A stretch of DNA of 64,000 nt from Nocardioides sp. BGMRC 2183. GTDB lineage: Bacteria; Actinomycetota; Actinomycetes; Propionibacteriales; Nocardioidaceae. The stretch lies in NCBI GenBank assembly GCA_008123405.1, contig VSSA01000008.1:124001-188000 (forward strand). The letters are read 5' to 3'. Both the position numbers and the translations under genes were made by a program. Below the pieces are notes generated by a model. It was not told the origin of the DNA. It did no database searches and was given only the letters and a program-made list of their open reading frames with translations. Below, one piece after another: positions 27,232 through 34,973 of the stretch (positions are counted from its first letter, which is position 1; each line of letters starts with the position of its first letter).

Positions 27232-28472
27232 GACGTGGGCTCCTCGAGCCGATCGACCAGCGCATCGGCCGACGGCCCCCAGCTCGGGGCGCCGTCGGCC
27301 GCGAAACCCACGGCGGTCACGGTGCGGGCCCAGCCCTGCGTGTCCCGCTCGAGGACTGCGATCTCGCCGAGTCGGCGACGTCCGTCACGACCGCGCACCA
27401 TGTGCAGCACGACTTCGACCGCGGAGGCCAACTGACTGTGCACCGCTGCTCGGTCCAACCCGCCGGCGAGCGCCAGTGCCTCGATCCGGGCGGGGACATC
27501 ACGCGCCGAGTTGGCGTGCAGGGTGCCGCAGCCGCCCTCGTGGCCGGTGTTGAGTGCCGCGAGCAGATCCACCACGGACCCGTCGCGCACCTCGCCCACC
27601 ACCAGCCGGTCCGGCCGCATCCGCAGCGCCTGGCGGACCAGGTCGCGCACCACCACCGCGCCGATGCCCTCCAGGTTGGCGGGTCTGGCCTCCAGGCCCA
27701 CCACGTGCGGGTGGTCGGGTCGCAGCTCGGCGGCATCCTCGACGACCACGATCCGCTCTCGCGCGGGTGCGGCGGCAAGGAGCGCGGCGAGCAGTGTGGT
27801 CTTCCCCGTGCCCGTGCCACCACTGACCAGGAACGCGCAGCGCCGCTCGATCACGGCACGCACGAAGCGATGGCCGACCTCGCTCAACGTGCCGTCGGCC
27901 TCCAACTCCTCGAGGGTGAAGCCGCCCCGGCGCGGCACCCGGAGCGAGATCGCTGTGCCCGGCTGCGCCAGCGGCGCCAGCACGGCATGGCACCGCGTGC
28001 CATCAGGCAGCCGAACGTCAGCACAGGGCGAGGAGTCGTCCAGCCGTCGACCGCCGCTGGCGACCAGCCGCTGGGCGAGTCGTCGCACAGCGTCCTCGTC
28101 GGGCAGCCGGACCTCGGTCACCTCCAGTCCCCGGCCACGATCCAGGTGCACGACACCGGAGCCGTTGACCAGGACGTCGGTGACCCCGGGCAGCCGCAGC
28201 AACGGCTCCAGCGGCCCGGCACCCACCACGTCACGACGCAGCGCCTCGTAGACCGCCAGCACCGTGGCGTCGCCGACCGGACGGCCGGTGGCCCGCAGCG
28301 CGTCGCTGACCCGGTGCGGGGTGAGCGCGCCCGGCGTCGCCGCGAGCCGGTGTCGGACCGACTCCACCAGCTCGCCGAGACCCTCGATGCGGTCAGCCTC
28401 CCCGCGTCCTGCCGCGCGAGCGCCGGCTCGTTCGGGAGCCAGGCGGGCGTCGTACTGGTGTGGGGTGGTCAT
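27228..28472 (-). CDS. tadA: Tad/CpaF-type secretion ATPase
   Basis: A 414-residue hexameric motor ATPase. Walker A is GGTGTGKTT (218-226), with the Asp box RIVVVEDAAEL, Walker B region MRPDRLVVGEVRDG, and the His box GCGTLHANSA. The N-terminal helical domain (about 25-100) and the ring domain DVLVNGSGVVHLDR match CpaF/TadA. The start at ATG 28472 overlaps the stop of the CpaE-like gene. It powers pilus or adhesin assembly with TadB/TadC. Confidence 0.94.
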   Translation of the reverse strand: MTTPHQYDARLAPERAGARAAGRGEADRIEGLGELVESVRHRLAATPGALTPHRVSDALRATGRPVGDATVLAVYEALRRDVVGAGPLEPLLRLPGVTDVLVNGSGVVHLDRGRGLEVTEVRLPDEDAVRRLAQRLVASGGRRLDDSSPCADVRLPDGTRCHAVLAPLAQPGTAISLRVPRRGGFTLEELEADGTLSEVGHRFVRAVIERRCAFLVSGGTGTGKTTLLAALLAAAPARERIVVVEDAAELRPDHPHVVGLEARPANLEGIGAVVVRDLVRQALRMRPDRLVVGEVRDGSVVDLLAALNTGHEGGCGTLHANSARDVPARIEALALAGGLDRAAVHSQLASAVEVVLHMVRGRDGRRRLGEIAVLERDTQGWARTVTAVGFAADGAPSWGPSADALVDRLEEPTS

Positions 28473-29566
28473 GGCAGGACGCCGTCCCAAAGAGCCTGTG
28501 CCGCGCGGGCCAGCGGACCGCGGGCCGAGCGCAACGGCCCGTAGCCCAGGTCGACGCTCTCCTCGAGGCCGCGTTGGTTCCGCATCTGGGACCAGACCGG
28601 GGCGCCGACGGCACGCGCTACGTCGGCGGTCTCCAACTCCTGGCCGCGCAGCGCCAGTCCCACCGCTGGGTGCTCGGCGAACCGTGCCCGCATCCGTGCC
28701 GCACCGGCCACCCCGATCAGCGAGGCCTGGGTGACCAACACCAGTCGGTCGCAGCGAGCCGCGACCTCGGCGACGAGACGGTCGCCGCTGCGAGGGAGAT
28801 CGACGACCACCGCGCCGTGCCCGCGACGGGCCGCCGACAACGCCTCCCGTACGGCGAAGGCCTGGAGCGTCTGCGGCTCCGCTCCGACATACCAGGAGAG
28901 CACGCCCAGCCCGTCGCGGCGGGGCAATGCCTCGCGCAGTGCCCGGGCGGAGAGCCGGCCGGTCGTGCGACACAGCGCATCCCACCGGAACCCTTCACAG
29001 CGCTCCATGCCGAGCATCCGGTCCAGCCCCGGGCCCTGTGGGTCGCAGTCGACGATCGCCGCGGGCGTCGCTCGTGCCGCCCACTGCGCCAACGCACAGG
29101 CCAGGGTCGTCGCACCGGCACCGCCGCTGCCGCCGATCACCCCGACCACCTGGCCCCGGTCGGGGCCCTGGTCGGTGAGGTCGGTGAGCAGGTCCACCAG
29201 CCAACCGGCGGAGCCGGGCAGTTCGACGACCTGCCGCGCGCCCAGCGTCAACGCGGTCCGGAACGCGTCGTCGGGGACGTGGCCGGTGGCCACCAGGTAG
29301 ACGTGCGCGCGATAGTCGGGCTGCAGCGAGGCCAGCTCCGCGGCACGATCGAGGCCGATCAGCACCACCCGGGCACGGGACCATCCGACCAGCGCCTGCT
29401 CGGCATGGTCGACCACCCGTGGTGCCACGTCGGCGGCTGCGGTCAATGGCAGCAGCTCGTGCAGGAGCAGCTCGTCACCGGTGACCACCAGGGCGGCGGC
29501 CGGATCGACCACTCCCGCGTCGAGGTCGGCGGCGGGCGGGACGGAGGCGAGGGGCAACGTGTCCAT
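28469..29566 (-). CDS. CpaE-like/septum site-determining protein Ssd
   Basis: A 365-residue protein with an N-terminal receiver-like domain (about 20-120) and a C-terminal MinD/ParA-type P-loop domain. The deviant Walker A reads GVIGGSGGAGATTL: both lysines of the usual KGGxGKT are absent, so ATPase activity may be lost or altered. AIVDCDPQGPGLDR is motif A prime and VVVDLPRSGD is Walker B. Mycobacterial Ssd (Rv3660c) occupies the same genomic place and affects septum formation; CpaE homologues position Tad pili. It is the first gene of the block and divergent from the HAD gene. Confidence 0.86.
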   Translation of the reverse strand: MDTLPLASVPPAADLDAGVVDPAAALVVTGDELLLHELLPLTAAADVAPRVVDHAEQALVGWSRARVVLIGLDRAAELASLQPDYRAHVYLVATGHVPDDAFRTALTLGARQVVELPGSAGWLVDLLTDLTDQGPDRGQVVGVIGGSGGAGATTLACALAQWAARATPAAIVDCDPQGPGLDRMLGMERCEGFRWDALCRTTGRLSARALREALPRRDGLGVLSWYVGAEPQTLQAFAVREALSAARRGHGAVVVDLPRSGDRLVAEVAARCDRLVLVTQASLIGVAGAARMRARFAEHPAVGLALRGQELETADVARAVGAPVWSQMRNQRGLEESVDLGYGPLRSARGPLARAAQALWDGVLP

Positions 29567-29703
29567 GCCTGGAAACCTCGTCGCCGACGGCTCTCACTGC
29601 CAGCCGCACCCCGCCACGCTGTGGAGCGACGGTCGCCGGCCGCCCGCTGTGGACGCCGACCTGGCCCACCCGGTGGCTACCACGGCGCCACTACGATGAC
29701 GCT

Positions 29704-30510
29704 ATGTCTGACGCGCCGGTCACCGCGGCCGCGTTCTTCGACCTCGACAAGACGATCATCGCCAAGTCGAGCGTGCTCGCCTTCAGCAAGCCGTTCCAGG
29801 CCGGCGGCCTGATCTCACGCGGCTCGGTGCTGCGCTCGGTCTATGCCCAGTTCGTCTTCACCGTCGGTGGCGCCGACCACGACCAGGTCGAGCGGATGCG
29901 GCAGTTCATGTCCCGGCTCTGCGCGGGTTGGGACGTGGCCACCGTGCGCGAGATCGTGGCCGAGACCCTGCACCACATCATCGACCCGATCGTCTACGAA
30001 GAGGCGGTCCAGCTGATCGCCGAGCACCAGCAGGCCGGCCGCGACGTGGTGATCGTCTCCACGTCCGGCAGCGAGGTGGTCGAGCCGATCGGCGAGCTGC
30101 TCGGTGCCGATCACGTGGTCGCCACCCGCCTGGCGGTCGAGGATGGTCACTACACCGGCGAGATCGAGTACTACGCCTACGCGGAGGAGAAGGCGAAGGC
30201 GATCAAGGCCCTTGCGGCCGAGCGCGGCTACGACCTCGAGACCAGCTACGGCTACAGCGACTCGATCACCGACGTACCGATGCTGGAGGCGGTCGGCCAC
30301 CCCTATGCGGTGAACCCGGACAAGGACCTGCGGCGCGCGGCCGAGCAGCGGGAGTGGCCGGTGCTGGTCTTCACCAAGCCGGTCGAGCTTCAGTCCAAGC
30401 TGCCGTTGCCACCGCCCAAACCGACGCTCGCCGCCATCGCCGTGGGCGGCGCGGTGGCGGTCGGCGCCGCGGTGTGGGCCGGGGTACGGCGCGGTCGGCT
30501 CGGCGCCTGA
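29704..30510 (+). CDS. HAD-superfamily IB hydrolase (phosphoserine phosphatase-like)
   Basis: A 268-residue phosphatase. Motif I is FFDLDKTII (D19 nucleophile, D21), motif II VSTSGSE, motif III lysine in EEKAKAIKALA, motif IV GYSDSITDVPML. A C-terminal segment GGAVAVGAAVWAGVRRG may be a membrane anchor. Subfamily IB members include SerB-like and lysophosphatidic-acid phosphatases; this actinobacterial group (beside ssd) has no settled substrate. It is divergent from the CpaE-like gene, 137 bp apart. Confidence 0.85.
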   Translation: MSDAPVTAAAFFDLDKTIIAKSSVLAFSKPFQAGGLISRGSVLRSVYAQFVFTVGGADHDQVERMRQFMSRLCAGWDVATVREIVAETLHHIIDPIVYEEAVQLIAEHQQAGRDVVIVSTSGSEVVEPIGELLGADHVVATRLAVEDGHYTGEIEYYAYAEEKAKAIKALAAERGYDLETSYGYSDSITDVPMLEAVGHPYAVNPDKDLRRAAEQREWPVLVFTKPVELQSKLPLPPPKPTLAAIAVGGAVAVGAAVWAGVRRGRLGA

Positions 30511-30584
30511 GGCGGATCCGGGCGGAGAGCCCTCCAGCCCGCGCCAACCACCCAGCGTCGTCCTCCCCAGGAGAAAAGACAAGC

Positions 30585-30631
30585 CTTGAGGTTGCCCCGC
30601 GACCGGCGTACAAAGGAGGCAAGAACTCAAG
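30585..30631. other. Interrupted stem-loop in the convergent gap (structured-RNA candidate)
   Basis: CTTGAG (30585-30590) pairs with CTCAAG (30626-30631), and TTGCC (30592-30596) pairs with GGCAA (30618-30622), with a 1/3-nt internal loop between the helices and a 21-nt apical loop. It lies in the 306-bp region 30511-30816 between two convergent genes, where I see no coding frame worth calling. The local sequence is more A-rich than its surroundings. It matches no RNA family I know. Confidence 0.3.
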
Positions 30632-30756
30632 ACAGCACGCGACACCGGTACCCACGCGGCGATCTACCCTTCTGAACAGGGCGCTGACCCGACGGGAACC
30701 TCCCGAGGCAGCAATTACCGATGCACGCCTGGTAGCCGGGGCGATCGCGTGTCAGC

Positions 30757-30794
30757 GGTGGCATCCGAGAGCGAACGAGGCCTCGGGTGCCACC
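30757..30794. terminator. Bidirectional hairpin between convergent genes
   Basis: GGTGGCATCCGAG (30757-30769) pairs with CTCGGGTGCCACC (30782-30794), 13 bp with one G-U/A-C-type position, around a 12-nt loop. It stands 23 bp beyond the stop of the leftward Fic-like gene and 247 bp beyond the HAD gene, so it probably ends the Fic-like transcript. No U tract follows. Confidence 0.55.
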
Positions 30795-30816
30795 TGCATG
30801 TCCGGCTCCATTCGGC

Positions 30817-31551
30817 CTATTCGGCATCCCGCCGCAGCGGACTCGCCTCGGCCGCCGCGGCATACGCCTCCGCGGCGTAGAGCAGCCAGGAGTGCCGGCC
30901 GGCCGAGCTCCCCGACGCCCACGCCCGCAGGTTCGACTCGTACTCGGCTCGCAGGGCCAGGTGGGCGGCCTCCGGAACCACCAGCGACTTCTCGTCCACC
31001 CCGCGGGCGGCGAGCAGCAGTCGCTCGGCGGCGCGGGCGACCATCCCGTTGTGGGAGGGGAACGGCCCGGCCGTCGCCAGGTCGGCGTGCACCACTGCCG
31101 CGACGGCCAGCGCCGGCGCCTCGGTGCGCGCGGTGATCAGCCCGGCCAGCGCACGCAGGGTGGTCGCCGCGTCGCCATCTCGCGGCCGCCCCAACCGGTC
31201 CGCCGGCAGCGACCCCTGCCCCGCCAGGACGTGCAGCCGGGCAAGTGCCTGCAGCGGCTGGGACCGCAGCACCGGCATCAGGGAGAGCAGTTCGGCGGAG
31301 ATCCGGACCGCGGCGGCGGCGATCTCGTCCCCCTCCCCGGCCCGCACCTCGGCCAGGCTGGACGTCGACCCCTCCAGCACCGCGCTGGCCTGCGCGCCGC
31401 GCAGCAACGACTCCGCCGTCGTCTCCGGAGAGGTACGACGAAGGCCCCGGTCCCGCAGCACCACGTCGATGCCGTCGCGGGCAGACGCCAGCGCCGACGG
31501 CACCCCCTCCAGGGTCATCAGCCAGGCGAGGGGGTCGGCAGGGGCGTTCAC
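30817..31551 (-). CDS. Fic-like protein with inhibitory motif but degenerate FIC motif (Rv3662c-type)
   Basis: A 244-residue helical protein found beside ssd and the HAD gene in many actinobacteria and usually annotated as hypothetical or oxidoreductase. I see SAVLEG at 56-61, which fits the S/TxxxEG inhibitory motif of Fic proteins, and HADLATAGPFPSHNGMVAR at 155-173, which aligns with the Fic core HPFxDGNGRxxR. The catalytic His is replaced by Gly and the GNGR loop is altered. AMP transfer is therefore unlikely. The start is uncertain: GTG 31551 is chosen, GTG 31584 is possible. The Fic link is my inference from motif shape. Confidence 0.7.
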   Translation of the reverse strand: MNAPADPLAWLMTLEGVPSALASARDGIDVVLRDRGLRRTSPETTAESLLRGAQASAVLEGSTSSLAEVRAGEGDEIAAAAVRISAELLSLMPVLRSQPLQALARLHVLAGQGSLPADRLGRPRDGDAATTLRALAGLITARTEAPALAVAAVVHADLATAGPFPSHNGMVARAAERLLLAARGVDEKSLVVPEAAHLALRAEYESNLRAWASGSSAGRHSWLLYAAEAYAAAAEASPLRRDAE

Positions 31552-31616
31552 GCACGCGAGCCTAGCCCGCGGCACGGCGGCCACGGTCCCCGCGATGGGC
31601 GGGTTCAGGGGCTAAC

Positions 31617-32588
31617 GTGGACGCCACGATGTCCGACGTACCGCACGAGCCCCCGAACGAGCCCACCGCGCCCGTCGATCCCGCACGCTGCTTCGGCGGG
31701 GTGGTCGATGCCTATCACCGTGGACGGCCCGGCTATCCGGCCGAGGCGGTCCGTTGGCTCACCGGCGAGCAGCCGCTGACCGTGCTCGAGCTCGGCGCTG
31801 GCACCGGCAAGCTCACCGAGCAGCTGATCGCGTTGGGCCACGACGTGCACGCCACCGAGCCGGACCCGGCGATGCTGGACCGGCTCGCCCAGCAGGTGTC
31901 GGTCACCCGGCTCTCCCAGACCGCTGCGGAGGAGATCCCCGCGGCCGACGCCAGCTATGACCTGGTGGTGGTCGGACAGGCCTACCACTGGTTCGACAAG
32001 GAGCGGGCGCTGCCCGAGATCGCCCGGGTGCTCAAGCGCGGTGGGTCGCTGGCGCTGGTCTGGAACGTCCGCGACGAGCGGATTCCGTGGGTCAAGCGGC
32101 TGGGCCGGCTGATCGGCAACCAGGACGTGACCGCCAGCGGCCCCGACGACGCCCTGGAGGAGTCGATCTACTTCGGTCCGATCGAGGAAGCGACGTTCAA
32201 GCACTGGCAGACCGTCGACCGGGTCAGCATCCAGGATCTGGTGCGCTCCCGCTCCAACGTGGCCACCCTCTCCCAGGAGCGGCGCGACGCCAAGCTGGCC
32301 GAGGTGCTGGAGTTCTACGACGACTTCGGCCGCGGCATGGACGGGATGCAGCTGCCCTACCTGACGAAGTGCTACCGGGCCGTGGTCGGCGTACGACCGA
32401 AGCCCAAGCCGGATCCCGACGCGGAGAGCACGAGCTCCGGCGCCGACAACGCGAGCGCTGACAGCGCGGAGTACGTCGGCGAGGACACCGTGCCGGTCCG
32501 GGTGGAGGGTGCCGCGGCTGACGTCCCGGGGATCACCGATCCGCCCACCGACGACGACTCCGGCATGCTCCTGATCGACTTCCGCTAG
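31617..32588 (+). CDS. Class I SAM-dependent methyltransferase
   Basis: A 323-residue protein with a Methyltransf_11-type core: LELGAGTGKLTEQL (SAM loop), VHATEPDPAMLDRL, AADASYDLVVVGQAYHWF and LKRGGSLALVWNV. Such enzymes resemble UbiE-like or small-molecule methyltransferases. The last 70 residues are acidic and low-complexity (DAESTSSGADNASADS), an odd tail. GTG 31617 has AGGGG 6 nt upstream; ATG 31629 is an alternative. It ends 34 bp before the histidine kinase gene. The substrate is unknown. Confidence 0.8.
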   Translation: MDATMSDVPHEPPNEPTAPVDPARCFGGVVDAYHRGRPGYPAEAVRWLTGEQPLTVLELGAGTGKLTEQLIALGHDVHATEPDPAMLDRLAQQVSVTRLSQTAAEEIPAADASYDLVVVGQAYHWFDKERALPEIARVLKRGGSLALVWNVRDERIPWVKRLGRLIGNQDVTASGPDDALEESIYFGPIEEATFKHWQTVDRVSIQDLVRSRSNVATLSQERRDAKLAEVLEFYDDFGRGMDGMQLPYLTKCYRAVVGVRPKPKPDPDAESTSSGADNASADSAEYVGEDTVPVRVEGAAADVPGITDPPTDDDSGMLLIDFR

Positions 32589-32622
32589 ACCGGCTGGCAG
32601 ATGACAGCGCCCGGATGCGGCC

Positions 32623-33783
32623 GTGTGGACCCCCTGGCGTAGACGCGGCCACCTCGGCACCGAGGCTGATCGGGCCGCGTTCCGGGCGCTGCACCAGGCC
32701 TCGCTGGCCTCGCCCGCGTTGCGGGAGGGACTGACCACGGAGAGCGCCGAGCGGGCGATCCGGCACCTGCGGGCCCTGCTCGGCACTCCGGCCCTGGCGC
32801 TGACCGACACCGCCACGGTGCTCGCCTGGGACGGGATGGGCGGCGGCCACCACGCCGACCAGGCGGCGATCCTGACCCACGTCGCGGTGGAGCGCAGCAG
32901 CACACGCACCGCCGAACGTGGACATCTGCACTGCGACCGGGCCGGCTGCCCGGTGCGCGCTGCGGTGATCAGCCCCCTGGTGGTGGAGGGGCGCGCGCTG
33001 GGCACCGTGCAGGCCTTCGCGCCGACCATCTCCGCGGGCCTGGTGCGGGCCACCGAGGAGGTCGCCCAGTGGGTCTCGGGTCAGCTGGAGCTGGCCGAGC
33101 TCGACGCCCACCGCAACCGCCTGATCGAGGCGGAGGTGCGGGCGCTGCGGGCCCAGATCAGCCCGCACTTCATCTACAACTCGCTCGGCGCCATCGCCAG
33201 CTTCGTCCGAACCGACCCGGACCGGGCCCGGCAGCTGCTGCTCGAGTTCGCCGACTTCACCCGCTACTCGTTCCGCCGGCACGGCGAGTACACGACGCTG
33301 GCCGAGGAGCTGCGCTCCATCGAGCGCTACCTACTGCTCGAGCAGGCCCGGTTCGGCGATCGGCTGCAGGTCACCCTCAACATCGCGCCCGAAGTGCTCA
33401 CCGTGGTGGTGCCGTTCCTCTGCATCCAGCCGTTGGTGGAGAACGCGGTCCGCCACGGTCTGGAGCGGGCCGAGGGCACCGGCCACCTGCGCATCGTGGC
33501 GCACGACCGCGGGCCCGACGCCGTACTGGAGGTGGAGGACGACGGGGTCGGCGAGGACCCGGAACGGGTACGACGCGCGCTGGCCGGCGACGCCGGACTC
33601 GACTCGGTCGGTCTGGGCAACGTCGACGCCCGGCTGCGGGCCACGTTCGGTGACGAACACGGACTGGTCGTGGAGACTGCTCCCGGGGCGGGCACGAAGG
33701 TGATCGTCCGGGTGCCGAAGTTCGCGCCCGGGGTGAGCGCGGACCCGCTGCCCGGGATCGAGACGAGAGGCACAGAGCGGTGA
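32623..33783 (+). CDS. LytS-type sensor histidine kinase
   Basis: A 386-residue kinase lacking clear membrane helices. Residues about 40-150 look like a GAF-type sensor and include a CDRAGCPV pair that might bind metal or sense redox. The His_kinase domain carries H182 in QISPHFIYNSL. The ATP-binding domain shows VENAVRHGL (N box) and EVEDDGVGED plus SVGLGNVDARL (G boxes). It probably phosphorylates the LytTR regulator that follows 30 bp later. The cytosolic sensor implies an internal signal, perhaps linked to the transporter encoded downstream. Confidence 0.9.
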   Translation: MWTPWRRRGHLGTEADRAAFRALHQASLASPALREGLTTESAERAIRHLRALLGTPALALTDTATVLAWDGMGGGHHADQAAILTHVAVERSSTRTAERGHLHCDRAGCPVRAAVISPLVVEGRALGTVQAFAPTISAGLVRATEEVAQWVSGQLELAELDAHRNRLIEAEVRALRAQISPHFIYNSLGAIASFVRTDPDRARQLLLEFADFTRYSFRRHGEYTTLAEELRSIERYLLLEQARFGDRLQVTLNIAPEVLTVVVPFLCIQPLVENAVRHGLERAEGTGHLRIVAHDRGPDAVLEVEDDGVGEDPERVRRALAGDAGLDSVGLGNVDARLRATFGDEHGLVVETAPGAGTKVIVRVPKFAPGVSADPLPGIETRGTER

Positions 33784-33813
33784 CGGGGACAGCGTGGTGA
33801 AAGGGACAGTCCG

Positions 33814-34542
33814 GTGAGCGGCTTGCGGGTCCTGGTGGTCGACGACGAGCGGCCTGCCCTCGATGAGCTCACCTTCCTGCTCTCCGCCGACGACCGGGTG
33901 GACAGCGTGATCGGCTGCAGCTCGGCGACCGACGTCCTGCTGCGGTTGCGGGAGACCGAGGTCGACTGCGTCTTCCTCGACATCCAGATGCCCGGCCTCT
34001 CCGGGCTCGAGCTCGCCGAGGTGCTCGGCCGGTTCCGGCAGCCGCCGCGGGTGGTCTTCGTGACCGCTCACGAGCAGCACGCGGTGGAGGCCTTCGACCT
34101 GCATGCCGTCGACTACGTCCTCAAGCCGGTGCGTCCCGAACGCCTCGCCGAGGCAGTACGACGCGTGCTGGCCGACGCGCATCGTCGTACCGAGCCGGAG
34201 GACACGCAGATCCCGGTCGAGCGGGGCGGGGTGACCCGGTTCGTCGAGCGCGGCGACATCACCCATGTCGAGGCCCAGGGCGACTACGCCCGGCTGCACA
34301 CCCGCGGCGGCGACTCCTACCTGCTGCGCGTGCCGCTCACCTCGCTGGAGGAGGAGTGGGGCCCCTCCGGCTTCCTGCGGATCCACCGCTCGCTGCTGGT
34401 GGCGCTGGCCCACGTCGACGAGGTCCGCCAGGACGCCGGCCGGTGCACGGTCCTGGTCGACGGCACCGAGCTGCCGGTCAGTCGCCGCCACACCCGGGTG
34501 CTGCGCGACGTCCTGGTCCGGCGGGCCCGGGGCGGACCATGA
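33814..34542 (+). CDS. LytTR family response regulator
   Basis: A 242-residue regulator. The receiver domain (4-120) has the acidic pocket D10/D11, phosphoacceptor D56 in VFLDIQMPG, T-loop VTAHEQ and K in VLKPV. The LytTR DNA-binding domain (about 135-238) shows ITHVEAQGDYARLHT, LRIHRSLLVAL and LPVSRRHTRVLRDVL. It starts at GTG 33814 and overlaps the next gene in an ATGA. It most likely controls the downstream membrane protein and symporter genes. Confidence 0.92.
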   Translation: MSGLRVLVVDDERPALDELTFLLSADDRVDSVIGCSSATDVLLRLRETEVDCVFLDIQMPGLSGLELAEVLGRFRQPPRVVFVTAHEQHAVEAFDLHAVDYVLKPVRPERLAEAVRRVLADAHRRTEPEDTQIPVERGGVTRFVERGDITHVEAQGDYARLHTRGGDSYLLRVPLTSLEEEWGPSGFLRIHRSLLVALAHVDEVRQDAGRCTVLVDGTELPVSRRHTRVLRDVLVRRARGGP

Positions 34543-34970
34543 GCGAGGACCGGCCGCGGACGGGATCGGGCGACCGACCTGCGCGGGTCCGAGTGACCGC
34601 ACCTCCCCGCACCACCCCACCGGTCGCGGGGACCCGGATCGGGGACGTGCACGACCAGACCCCGATGGGTGATCTCTACCTGCGCTCGCTGCTGCGCGAG
34701 CAGGGCGCGCTGGCCGCGCGGGTGCTGCTGGTGGCGTTCGGGCTGCTCGGGGCGGTGCCGCTCGCCTACCACCTGGCGCCGGGCCTGGCCGGCCATCAGG
34801 TGTTCGGCATCGGGGTGACCTGGATCGTGCTCGGCGTCCTGGTCCACCCGTTCCTGACCTGGCTGGGGTGGCGCTACGTACGACGGGTGGAGCGCAACGA
34901 GCTCTTCTTCGCCGATCTGGTCAGCCCCGACGGGGACCAGGACGAGGCCCAGCCGACCCGGGAGGGCTGA
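34539..34970 (+). CDS. Two-helix membrane protein (DUF485-like partner of the symporter)
   Basis: A 143-residue protein with a disordered N-terminus, two transmembrane helices (about 60-80 and 87-108), and the ending WRYVRRVERNELFFADLV. Its position directly before a sodium:solute symporter, 3 bp apart, matches the small DUF485-type subunit found next to acetate and related symporters. It overlaps the response regulator gene by 4 nt. A role as accessory subunit of the symporter is inferred from context. Confidence 0.72.
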   Translation: MSEDRPRTGSGDRPARVRVTAPPRTTPPVAGTRIGDVHDQTPMGDLYLRSLLREQGALAARVLLVAFGLLGAVPLAYHLAPGLAGHQVFGIGVTWIVLGVLVHPFLTWLGWRYVRRVERNELFFADLVSPDGDQDEAQPTREG

Positions 34971-34973
34971 GCC

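Noticed and set aside
30585-30631. Interrupted hairpin as a known riboswitch, 6S RNA, tmRNA or RNase P RNA
   Set aside because: None of the conserved sequence elements of these RNAs is present and it lies between gene ends, not upstream of a gene.
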